Below are positions 1 to 5,920 of a DNA stretch of 6,205 nucleotides, one piece after another. The first letter of the stretch is position 1, and the number at the start of each line of letters is the position of its first letter. The DNA comes from Rhodospirillaceae bacterium (GTDB taxonomy: Bacteria; Pseudomonadota; Alphaproteobacteria; Rhodospirillales; Rhodospirillaceae). The notes beneath the pieces are model-generated. The model was not told the DNA's origin. It searched no databases and saw nothing but the letters and a program-made list of their open reading frames with translations. A program made the position numbers and the translations under genes. The DNA is taken from positions 1 through 6,205 of the forward strand of contig JAFGWD010000084.1 of assembly GCA_016937315.1 (NCBI GenBank). The letters run 5' to 3'.

Positions 1-690
1 GATGCCACACACCGTGCCGCCGAAGCTGGAGCCACCTGGATCATCACCCCGGAAACCGCCTTGCAGGGCTATTTCTTTGCCGACGGCAACACCAACCCCG
101 CCGTGGCTACCCTGCCCACAGATGACCTAACCCCCCTCATTGATCTGGTGCGCCGCCACGCCTTGACCTTGTTCCTGGGCTGTGCTGACCGCGATGCCAC
201 CACCCAGCTGCCTCACAACAGTTGCGTGGTGTTCGGCCCCGATGGCTCGGTCAAAGGACGTCACCGCAAACTCATTGCCCATGGCGGCGCCGAGGCTTGG
301 TCAAAAGCGGGGACCACGCGCGACCCCATTGTCTGTGACGATATCGCGGTTGGCGTCATGGTGTGCGCCGACATCTGGTTCCCGGAAAATCCGGCGGCGC
401 TTCGCAGTGCCGGGGCCGAAGTCCTAACACTCTCCGCCGCGTGGCCGCCCGGACCCATGGGGCCTAACGGCAAGTGGGAAGAGGCCTCCGCCGCAACCGG
501 CTTACCCGTATTTGTGTGCAACCAAACGGGACGGCACCGCATGGACATGACCCATGCCGAAAGCGCCGTGATCGAAGACGGCCAGCGCCGCATGACCTAT
601 TCCGGAGAAACACCGGCGGCTTTGCTGTTCGACTGGGCCCCAGGCTCTGGCGTCGCAGATGCGCCTGATTTCCATCGTATTCCGCTGTAA
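1..690 (+). CDS. Carbon-nitrogen hydrolase (nitrilase superfamily), 5'-truncated by window edge
   Basis: This is the C-terminal 229 residues of a nitrilase-superfamily enzyme; the frame is open from base 1 and ends at TAA 688-690. Family members hydrolyse non-peptide C-N bonds (nitriles, amides, carbamoyl groups), usually in the cytoplasm. The catalytic triad is visible. Glu is in TPETALQGY (window residue 18), Lys is in GRHRKLIAH (residue 90), and the nucleophilic Cys is in GVMVCADIWFPE (residue 122). The C-terminal portion (LSAAWPPGP, then VFVCNQTG) fits the alpha-beta-beta-alpha core. Members are commonly 260-290 residues, so about 25-40 N-terminal residues, with the first beta strand, should lie upstream of the window. 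The TTG at 61 is not the start, because the conserved Glu lies before it. The substrate cannot be named: the motifs separate the superfamily from others but not amidase from nitrilase or carbamoylase. The next sure gene, pgi, starts 214 bases downstream, so an operon link is uncertain. Confidence 0.92.
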   Translation, partial: DATHRAAEAGATWIITPETALQGYFFADGNTNPAVATLPTDDLTPLIDLVRRHALTLFLGCADRDATTQLPHNSCVVFGPDGSVKGRHRKLIAHGGAEAWSKAGTTRDPIVCDDIAVGVMVCADIWFPENPAALRSAGAEVLTLSAAWPPGPMGPNGKWEEASAATGLPVFVCNQTGRHRMDMTHAESAVIEDGQRRMTYSGETPAALLFDWAPGSGVADAPDFHRIPL

Positions 691-703
691 AAAGGCATCG
701 CCA

Positions 704-832
704 ATGGTGCCAAAGACATGGCCCTCCAACGCGGTTCATTGGCAGGACATCAAATCACCAGGCCTGGCCTCCGGCCTCGCACTGGCCGATTATGTCCCTG
801 CCCGCGTCGGAATCACCACGCGGACAGGGTGA
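704..832 (+). CDS. Possible small ORF, 42 codons, unknown function
   Basis: An ATG at 704 opens a 42-codon frame ending in TGA at 830-832, 13 bases after the C-N hydrolase stop. It is preceded by AAAGG at 691-695 with an 8-base spacer, which is an acceptable ribosome binding site. About 69% of its codons end in G or C by my count, similar to the neighbouring real genes and higher than expected of random spacer. The peptide begins MVPKTWPSNAVHWQD and ends in a basic stretch. It has no signal peptide, membrane segment or motif I recognise. It could be a genuine small protein co-transcribed with the hydrolase, the remnant of a longer gene, or chance in GC-rich DNA. Only its position, ribosome binding site and codon bias support it, so I list it as tentative. 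Confidence 0.25.
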   Translation: MVPKTWPSNAVHWQDIKSPGLASGLALADYVPARVGITTRTG

Positions 833-856
833 CGCCACGGCATCGGGTCTGATAGA
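829..856 (+). promoter_or_regulatory. Weak sigma-70-like promoter candidate for pgi-mutL
   Basis: GTGACG (829-834, four of six matches to TTGACA) lies 16 bases before GATAGA (851-856, three of six matches to TATAAT). This would start transcription about 40 bases upstream of the pgi start codon. The match is poor and could be chance. A better -10-like hexamer, CATAAT at 884-889, is too close to the ATG to give a leader containing the ribosome binding site. Confidence 0.2.
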
Positions 857-893
857 CTCGTTTTTCCAAACGGTTTGTCCCGCCATAATGGTC

Positions 894-897
894 GAGG
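894..897 (+). promoter_or_regulatory. Ribosome binding site deciding the pgi start
   Basis: GAGG at 894-897 lies 7 bases before ATG 905. This favours ATG 905 over the in-frame TTG at 875, which has no comparable purine-rich site. Confidence 0.6.
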
Positions 898-904
898 TGC
901 TGCC

Positions 905-2668
905 ATGTCCGCTTTTTCCTGCTTCCCTACCTTACCCAATACCCCCGCATGGCGTGCGCTTGGACGCCACCGCAGCACCTTGGAAACCACCCGCACAGCG
1001 GACCTGTTCGCCGCCGATCCTGAGCGTTTTGATCGTTTCGCAGCCAGTTTGGATACCGAGGAGGGACCGTTTCTACTGGATCCTTCAAAAAACCGCATGA
1101 CCGAGGAAACCTTCATCGGATTGTTTGATCTGGCGGAAGAATGCGGCCTGCCGCAAGCCATCGCGGCCATGTTCGCGGGCGAGATCATCAACCACACCGA
1201 AGGCCGCGCCGCTTTTCACGCCGCATTGCGTGCCCCCGGTGACCACGCCATGCGTACCAACGGGACCAATGTCACGCCCGAGGTCCACACCGTCCTAGAC
1301 CACGTTGCGAACTTCGTGACCCAGGTGCGCGACGGCACGTGGCAGGGGGCAACCCACAAGGCCGTCACCGACATTGTGAACATTGGCATCGGCGGTTCCG
1401 ATCTCGGTCCCGCTATGGTCTGTCAGGCGTTGGCTCCCTATGCCCGCGACGGCCTCGCTGTGCATTTCGTTTCCAACGTCGATGCCACACACATCACCCA
1501 AACCCTGCGCGGTCTAAACCCAGAAACCACGCTGTTCATCATCACCTCGAAAACCTTCACCACCCAAGAAACCCTGCGCAACGCCACCACTGCCCGCGAC
1601 TGGCTGATCCGCCACTTAGGAGAAGCGGCCGTCGCCCAGCACTTTGTCGCGGTCTCCACCAACGCCGAGGCGGTATCCGCGTTTGGCATAAACCCCCACA
1701 ATATGTTCGCGTTTTGGGACTGGGTGGGGGGGCGCTATTCCTTGTGGTCAGCCGTGGGAATCTCCATCGCACTGTTCGCCGGCATGGAGGCCTTTCGTGA
1801 TCTGCTGGCAGGGGCCTTTGCCATGGACGAACATTTCCAATCGGCACCGATGTTGGACAACCTGCCGGTTCTTCTGGCTCTCGTCGGCATTTGGAACCAC
1901 ACCATCCTCGGCATCCCCGCCGCCGCCGTGTTGCCTTATGACCAATCGCTGGCACGCTTTCCCGCCTATCTGCAACAGTTGGAAATGGAAAGCAACGGCA
2001 AGAGCGTCACCAAAGAGGGACAACCGGTTGCCGTGACCACAGCGCCGATTCTGTTTGGCGAACCCGGAACCAACGGGCAGCACTCATTCTACCAACTGCT
2101 GCACCAAGGCACGCGGGACATCGCCTGCGACATCATCATCGTCGCCCATTCACAGTATGAAGTCGCCGATCACCAGCCAATACTGCTCTCCAATGCGCTG
2201 GCCCAAAGCGAAGCCTTGATGCGCGGCTGCACCCGCGAGGACGCCGAGACGGCTTTGCTGACACGCGGCGTTCCCGCAGCAGAGGCCGCACGCCTTGCCC
2301 CGCACAAAACCTTTCCCGGCAATCGCCCCTCCACCACTCTGCTGTTGCCACGCCTGACCCCGAAAACTCTGGGCATGTTGATCGCGCTGTATGAGCACAA
2401 GGTGTTCGTGCAAAGCATCATCTGGGGCATCAACGCCTTTGACCAGTGGGGCGTCGAGTTGGGCAAGACTTTAGCCAGCGCCATTCTGCCTGAGTTACAG
2501 GGAGGCGAAACCTCCGCCACACACGATGGGTCCACCGCCGCCTTGATCGACTTGGTCCGCGCCCTCCGCGCACCGGAAAGCGTCGGTGATGCCAATGACG
2601 GTGATGCCGACGCCGACGACACCGCGATTGGCGAAGGCAGTGGCGAAAATGGAGGCGGCGAAGGGTGA
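905..2668 (+). CDS. pgi: Glucose-6-phosphate isomerase
   Basis: This 587-residue protein is phosphoglucose isomerase, which interconverts glucose-6-phosphate and fructose-6-phosphate in the cytoplasm (glycolysis, Entner-Doudoroff recycling, gluconeogenesis). Visible landmarks are the sugar-phosphate loop GIGGSDLGP (161-169), PGI signature 1 DWVGGRYSLWSAVG (272-285), the catalytic Glu362 in MESNGK, His400 in HQGT, and signature 2 SIIWGINAFDQWGVELGK (504-521), ending in the active-site Lys521. All key residues are intact, so it should be active. ATG 905 is chosen for its GAGG site. The typical bacterial enzyme is about 550 residues. Here the extra length includes residues 561-587, an acidic Asp/Gly/Glu-rich tail beginning GDANDGDADADD, which I do not recognise from the family. 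The last four bases overlap the mutL start (GTGA), implying translational coupling. Family assignment is certain; the role of the tail is unknown. Confidence 0.98.
   Translation: MSAFSCFPTLPNTPAWRALGRHRSTLETTRTADLFAADPERFDRFAASLDTEEGPFLLDPSKNRMTEETFIGLFDLAEECGLPQAIAAMFAGEIINHTEGRAAFHAALRAPGDHAMRTNGTNVTPEVHTVLDHVANFVTQVRDGTWQGATHKAVTDIVNIGIGGSDLGPAMVCQALAPYARDGLAVHFVSNVDATHITQTLRGLNPETTLFIITSKTFTTQETLRNATTARDWLIRHLGEAAVAQHFVAVSTNAEAVSAFGINPHNMFAFWDWVGGRYSLWSAVGISIALFAGMEAFRDLLAGAFAMDEHFQSAPMLDNLPVLLALVGIWNHTILGIPAAAVLPYDQSLARFPAYLQQLEMESNGKSVTKEGQPVAVTTAPILFGEPGTNGQHSFYQLLHQGTRDIACDIIIVAHSQYEVADHQPILLSNALAQSEALMRGCTREDAETALLTRGVPAAEAARLAPHKTFPGNRPSTTLLLPRLTPKTLGMLIALYEHKVFVQSIIWGINAFDQWGVELGKTLASAILPELQGGETSATHDGSTAALIDLVRALRAPESVGDANDGDADADDTAIGEGSGENGGGEG
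2585..2614 (+). repeat. Imperfect 15-bp tandem duplication in pgi 3' tail
   Basis: GGTGATGCCAATGAC (2585-2599) is followed directly by GGTGATGCCGACGCC (2600-2614), identical at 12 of 15 bases including the first nine. It encodes the start of the acidic Pgi tail and keeps the reading frame. Replication slippage is a plausible origin. Confidence 0.55.
2651..2655 (+). promoter_or_regulatory. Ribosome binding site of mutL inside pgi
   Basis: GGAGG at 2651-2655 sits 9 bases before the GTG at 2665, within the last codons of pgi. It supports GTG as the mutL start and explains part of the Gly-rich end of Pgi, since the same bases encode glycines. Confidence 0.7.
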
Positions 2669-4479
2669 GTATCCGCGTTCTCCCCCCCGATCTCGTCAAC
2701 CGTATCGCCGCCGGCGAAGTGGTGGAACGTCCGGCGGCGGCCTTGAAAGAAATCGTCGAAAACGCCCTGGATGCAGAGGCCTCGCGGGTTGCCGTGGCGA
2801 TTCGCGACGGCGGGCGAACCTTAATCGCCGTCACCGACGATGGGCGCGGTATGACGGCAGACGATATGACCTTGGCCGTCGAGCGCCACGCCACATCCAA
2901 ACTGCCCACCGGAGACTTGACCCACATTGACCACTTTGGTTTTCGTGGCGAGGCCCTGCCCAGCATTGGTGCCGTGGCGCGGCTGATCCTGACATCGCGT
3001 CCGCCAGGGGCCGAAACCGCCTGGACTCTGGCCGTTGAAGGTGGCGTCAAGGGAGAACCCGAGCCCGCCGCCCACGCCGAAGGCACCCGCGTTGAAATCC
3101 GCGATTTGTTCTTTGCCACTCCGGCCCGCCTAAAGTTCCTGAAGTCGCCGCGCACCGAGGCAAACCACGCCCTGGATGCGGTGACACGGCTGGCGATGGC
3201 GCACCCTCAGGTGGGATTTTCCTTTTCCGACGATGGCCGCGACCGTTTGAATGTTCCGCCGGAAAGCGGCGATTTGTTCGATGCTCGTCTTGCCCGACTC
3301 CGCAAAATTCTGGGCCGCGAATTTGCCGAAAATGCGGTTCCGGTAGACATCATCCGCGAAGGATTGCGCCTGACGGGATACGCAGGGCTGCCGACCTTCA
3401 ACAAAGGCACAGCGCAAGACCAATACCTCTTCGTCAACGGCCGCCCAGTCCGTGACCGCCTGTTGCTGGGCGCGGTGCGCGGTGCCTATCGTGACGTGCT
3501 AGCCCATGATCGCCACCCGGTTCTTGCGCTGTTCCTGACCGTTGATCCAGAGTTCGTTGACGTCAACGTCCACCCCGCCAAGGCCGAGGTGCGTTTCCGC
3601 GACCCTGGCTTGGTGCGGGCTTTGATTGTCTCTGGCCTGAAATCCGCCATTGGACAAGCCGGTTTCCGTGCTGCCGATGCCGGGTCTTCTATGCTGTCCG
3701 CCTTCCACCCAATGGGCGGCGGGCACCCCGGAGGCGGGCACCTCGGCAGCGGGCACAATCCACGCACCACGCTGGACGCCGCTCTAGCTTTTCAAGCACC
3801 GTCCCCCCTCGGCCTGGCCGAATCCCTGCCCGGTTTGTCTTTACCGCCTGGAGGCAACCCACGCGGCAGCAGTGGGGTCGAGGCCGAGCCACAACCTCAT
3901 GAATACCCCTTGGGCCAAGCACGGGCTCAGATTCATGAAACCTATATCGTCGCGCAAACAACGGACGGATTGGTGGTGGTCGATCAACACGCCGCCCACG
4001 AACGCATCGTCTTGGAAAAGATGAAGGCCGAAATGGCCACCAACGGCGTCATCAGGCAAGTTCTGCTTTTGCCCGAAGTGGTGGACCTGTCGGAGGTGGA
4101 AACCGCCCGAATCACTGCCCGAGCCGCTGAATTGGCAAGCTTGGGGTTGATTGTCGAGGCCTTTGGCAAGACCGCCGTGGTGGTGCGTGAACTCCCAGCG
4201 TCTTTGGGAGCCCCCAACGTCCGCGCCCTGATCCAGGACTTAGCCGACAGCCTGACCGAATGGGACGACGCCTCCGCCCTGTCCGACCGTTTGGATCGGG
4301 TGCTGGCCACCGTGGCATGCCACGGGTCGGTCCGCGCCGGACGGCGCCTGTCGGTGGAGGAAATGAACGCCTTGCTGCGACAAATGGAACAAACCCCACG
4401 CGCCGGACAATGCAACCACGGCCGCCCGACCTGGGTCGCATTAAAATTGTCGGACATCGATCGTCTGTTCGGACGCTGA
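2665..4479 (+). CDS. mutL: DNA mismatch repair protein MutL (endonuclease-type)
   Basis: This 604-residue MutL is the ATP-dependent partner of MutS in mismatch repair. The N-terminal GHKL ATPase shows IAAGEVVERPA (14-24), motif I EIVENALDAE (29-38), motif II DDGRGM (58-63), motif III FGFRGEALPSI (91-101), and NVHPAKAEVRF (301-311) with the conserved Lys306. A variable linker (about 335-415) contains a Gly/His repeat. The C-terminal dimerisation domain carries the metal-dependent nicking motif DQHA-x2-E-x4-E (440-451), then ACHGSVRAGR (551-560) and CNHGRP (583-588). This is the full set found in MutL proteins that cut DNA themselves, in contrast to E. coli MutL, which relies on MutH. The GTG start is supported by the GGAGG site and by N-terminal alignment to the family (xIxVLPPxLxNxIAAGEVV). 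It overlaps pgi by four bases, and no mutS is in the window. It ends 7 bases from the convergent exporter gene. Confidence 0.98.
   Translation: MSIRVLPPDLVNRIAAGEVVERPAAALKEIVENALDAEASRVAVAIRDGGRTLIAVTDDGRGMTADDMTLAVERHATSKLPTGDLTHIDHFGFRGEALPSIGAVARLILTSRPPGAETAWTLAVEGGVKGEPEPAAHAEGTRVEIRDLFFATPARLKFLKSPRTEANHALDAVTRLAMAHPQVGFSFSDDGRDRLNVPPESGDLFDARLARLRKILGREFAENAVPVDIIREGLRLTGYAGLPTFNKGTAQDQYLFVNGRPVRDRLLLGAVRGAYRDVLAHDRHPVLALFLTVDPEFVDVNVHPAKAEVRFRDPGLVRALIVSGLKSAIGQAGFRAADAGSSMLSAFHPMGGGHPGGGHLGSGHNPRTTLDAALAFQAPSPLGLAESLPGLSLPPGGNPRGSSGVEAEPQPHEYPLGQARAQIHETYIVAQTTDGLVVVDQHAAHERIVLEKMKAEMATNGVIRQVLLLPEVVDLSEVETARITARAAELASLGLIVEAFGKTAVVVRELPASLGAPNVRALIQDLADSLTEWDDASALSDRLDRVLATVACHGSVRAGRRLSVEEMNALLRQMEQTPRAGQCNHGRPTWVALKLSDIDRLFGR
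3712..3756 (+). repeat. Three-copy 15-bp repeat encoding Gly/His in the MutL linker
   Basis: Three in-frame 15-base units (3712-3726, 3727-3741, 3742-3756) each end in GGGCAC and encode MGGGH, PGGGH and LGSGH (MutL residues 350-364). The linker between the ATPase and C-terminal domains is poorly conserved in the family, so length change by slippage would be tolerated. Confidence 0.7.
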
Positions 4480-4480
4480 C

Positions 4481-4498
4481 GCGGCGTTATTCCGCCGC
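4481..4498. terminator. Short hairpin between convergent mutL and exporter gene
   Basis: GCGGCG (4481-4486), a six-base loop and CGCCGC (4493-4498) form a perfect 6-bp GC stem. It begins right after the mutL stop and runs into the last codons of the minus-strand gene. No clear T-run follows on either strand, so it would be a weak or factor-assisted terminator. It may simply reflect Ala-rich coding at the exporter's C-terminus. Confidence 0.3.
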
Positions 4499-5710
4499 TT
4501 GCGCCTTGCGTCGGGCTTCCAAACGAGTCTTTTCAATGTTCGGAAGGAATACCGTCATCAGACCAATCGCCGGCAAGAACGCGCACAGGTGATAGACAAA
4601 GCGAATCCCCTGCACATCTGCCACCTGCCCCAGAACCGCCGCGCCCAGCCCACCCATGCCAAAGGAAAAGCCAAAGAACAGACCGGCAATGGTCCCCACC
4701 TTGCCAGGCACCAGTTCCTGCCCATAGACAACGATGGCAGAGAATGCCGAGGCCAGGATCAACCCGATGATCACCGTCAAAATCGGCGTCCAAAACAGGT
4801 TGGCATAGGGCAACAACAGGGTAAAAGGCAGCACACCGAGAATCGAGCACCAGATCACCAGCTTGCGCCCAAAGCGGTCGCCCACCGGCCCGCCGATCAA
4901 CGTGCCAACCGCCACAGCACCCAGGAAAATGAACAAATACACCTGCGATTGCCGTACCGACAGGTGGAAGGTCTCGATCAGGTAAAACGTGTAATAGCTG
5001 GTCAGGCTCGCCATATAAACGTTCTTAGAAAACACCAACAACGCCAGAACCCCCAGCGTCATCATCACTTTGCGACGCGGCAGAACCAATCCTACAGGCG
5101 CGGCGGCAGCGGCCTTTGCCCGCGCCGCACGGGTATCTCGATACCACTGCCCGACCCGCCACAGAATCACCATAGCCAGCAATGCCGCAACGGAAAACCA
5201 TGCGACACTGCCTTGTCCGCGCGGCACCACGATCAGCGCCGCCAACAATGGCCCCAGAGCCGTACCGGAATTACCGCCAACCTGGAACAAGGACTGTGCC
5301 AAGCCATGCCGCCCACCGGACGCCATACGCGCCACTCGTGACGATTCCGGATGAAAGACTGAAGACCCCATGCCCACCACCGCCGCGCCGATCAACAACA
5401 ACGGATAACTGGACGCAGTGGCCAGAAGAAACAGCCCGATAAAGGTCGAGAACATCCCCGCGACCAAGGAAAACGGCTTAGGATGACGGTCGGTATAAAA
5501 CCCAACCCACGGCTGCAACAAAGATGCGGTCAACTGAAAGGTCAGAGTCAGCAAGCCAATCTGCCCAAAATCCAGACCGTAATCGGCCTTTAACATGGGA
5601 TAAATCGCTGCCAGCAACGACTGCATCATATCGTTGAGCATATGACAGAAACTCAAAGCCGCGAGCACTGCAAAGGCAGTGGTCGTTCCGGCTGTGGACT
5701 TCTGGGTCAC
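4487..5710 (-). CDS. fsr: MFS exporter, fosmidomycin-resistance (Fsr) family
   Basis: This 407-residue inner-membrane major facilitator transporter is very close in length and pattern to E. coli Fsr, which exports the antibiotic fosmidomycin, an inhibitor of DXR in the MEP isoprenoid pathway. It shows the 12-helix MFS layout: hydrophobic stretches from about 11 to 185, a basic Ala-rich central loop (about 188-215), then further helices to about 390. Diagnostic stretches that I recall from Fsr are HMLNDMMQSL (23-32), SSVFHPESSRVARMASGGRH (116-135), the loop motif GGPVGDRFGRK (273-283) and FGFSFGMGGLGAAVLG (346-361). The start is GTG 5710 with GGAGG (5716-5720) 5 bases upstream. The frame stays open further upstream, but that extension is polar, runs through the promoter region and would exceed the family length. 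It converges on mutL and diverges from the CFA synthase gene. Natural substrates may include other small molecules; family membership is secure, drug specificity is inferred. Confidence 0.93.
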   Translation of the reverse strand: MTQKSTAGTTTAFAVLAALSFCHMLNDMMQSLLAAIYPMLKADYGLDFGQIGLLTLTFQLTASLLQPWVGFYTDRHPKPFSLVAGMFSTFIGLFLLATASSYPLLLIGAAVVGMGSSVFHPESSRVARMASGGRHGLAQSLFQVGGNSGTALGPLLAALIVVPRGQGSVAWFSVAALLAMVILWRVGQWYRDTRAARAKAAAAAPVGLVLPRRKVMMTLGVLALLVFSKNVYMASLTSYYTFYLIETFHLSVRQSQVYLFIFLGAVAVGTLIGGPVGDRFGRKLVIWCSILGVLPFTLLLPYANLFWTPILTVIIGLILASAFSAIVVYGQELVPGKVGTIAGLFFGFSFGMGGLGAAVLGQVADVQGIRFVYHLCAFLPAIGLMTVFLPNIEKTRLEARRKAQAAE

Positions 5711-5715
5711 CTCGG

Positions 5716-5720
5716 CCTCC
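5716..5720 (-). promoter_or_regulatory. Ribosome binding site deciding the fsr start
   Basis: Read on the minus strand, GGAGG is followed by CCGAG and then GTG 5710. The perfect core and 5-base spacer place the start here and give a 407-residue protein that matches the family length. Confidence 0.7.
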
Positions 5721-5789
5721 AAAACGAACACAACAAGGTCATTAGTGCTGTCACACTCGACGAATCTCTGCAACGCGTAACCCACACGA

Positions 5790-5802
5790 GGAAAACGTTT
5801 CC
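5790..5802. promoter_or_regulatory. Palindrome GGAAA-ACG-TTTCC, possible operator
   Basis: This perfect 5-bp inverted repeat has a 3-base spacer and lies in the divergent intergenic region, 80 bases upstream of fsr. Its centre is exactly 30 bases (about three helical turns) from that of the stronger palindrome at 5818-5834. It is short enough to be chance on its own. Confidence 0.3.
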
Positions 5803-5817
5803 CCGCATTTGGCATAA

Positions 5818-5834
5818 AAATGTCACAGACATTT
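5818..5834. promoter_or_regulatory. Palindrome AAATGTC-ACA-GACATTT, likely operator
   Basis: This is a perfect 7-bp inverted repeat with a 3-base spacer (17 bases in all) between the divergent fsr and CFA synthase genes. The size and symmetry suit a dimeric helix-turn-helix regulator. Its half-site TGTCACA recurs in direct orientation at 5749-5755. I do not recognise it as the site of a named regulator. It could control one or both flanking genes. Confidence 0.5.
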
Positions 5835-5861
5835 GCACAATCCAGATTCCGTGCGCATATC
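5833..5861 (+). promoter_or_regulatory. Weak promoter candidate for the CFA synthase gene
   Basis: TTGCAC (5833-5838) and CATATC (5856-5861) are separated by 17 bases, the ideal sigma-70 spacing. Each matches its consensus at only three of six positions. The -35 element would abut the 5818-5834 palindrome, so a repressor bound there would occlude it. This is a suggestion only. Confidence 0.25.
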
Positions 5862-5879
5862 GGAAAGAAGCAAAGACGC

Positions 5880-5891
5880 GGCCATATGGCC
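5880..5891. repeat. 12-bp perfect palindrome GGCCATATGGCC
   Basis: An uninterrupted palindrome 29 bases before the chosen CFA synthase start (5921). With no loop bases it is a poor RNA hairpin, so a protein-binding role or chance are the alternatives. It lies downstream of the candidate promoter, in the probable 5' leader. Confidence 0.35.
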
Positions 5892-5907
5892 AGAGACTTT
5901 GCGCCAT

Positions 5908-5912
5908 GGGGA
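5908..5912 (+). promoter_or_regulatory. Ribosome binding site favouring start 5921
   Basis: GGGGA (5908-5912, within GGGGAAG) lies 8 bases before ATG 5921. The alternative ATG at 5906 has only a weak GAG about 10 bases upstream. Confidence 0.4.
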
Positions 5913-5920
5913 AGCGACAC

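Noticed and set aside
1..18. GATGCCACACAC shared by the window start and pgi (about 1482-1493)
   Set aside because: A 12-base match without extension, in two unrelated coding genes; chance is sufficient.
749..787. GC-rich inverted repeats (AGGCC/GGCCT, CCAG/CTGG) as a terminator after the C-N hydrolase
   Set aside because: Stems are only 4-5 bp, pair in several competing ways and have no following T-run.
884..889. CATAAT as a -10 box for pgi
   Set aside because: Transcription would begin at about 896, inside or after the ribosome binding site, leaving almost no leader.
875..904. Upstream TTG start extending Pgi by ten residues
   Set aside because: TTG 875 lacks a good ribosome binding site, whereas ATG 905 has GAGG at 7 bases.
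2430..3155. Long minus-strand open frame (241 codons) across the pgi/mutL junction
   Set aside because: Composition is Arg/Ser/Thr-rich and repetitive, typical of the antisense of GC-rich coding DNA; both sense genes are clear.
4499..5341. Long plus-strand open frame (280 codons) opposite the exporter gene
   Set aside because: It is Gln/Arg/His/Pro-rich with no domain sense, while the minus strand encodes an unmistakable MFS protein; it is a shadow of that gene.
5711..5920. N-terminal extension of the exporter to 477 residues
   Set aside because: The extension is polar and runs through the palindromes to the start of the divergent gene. GTG 5710 has a perfect GGAGG and gives the family length.
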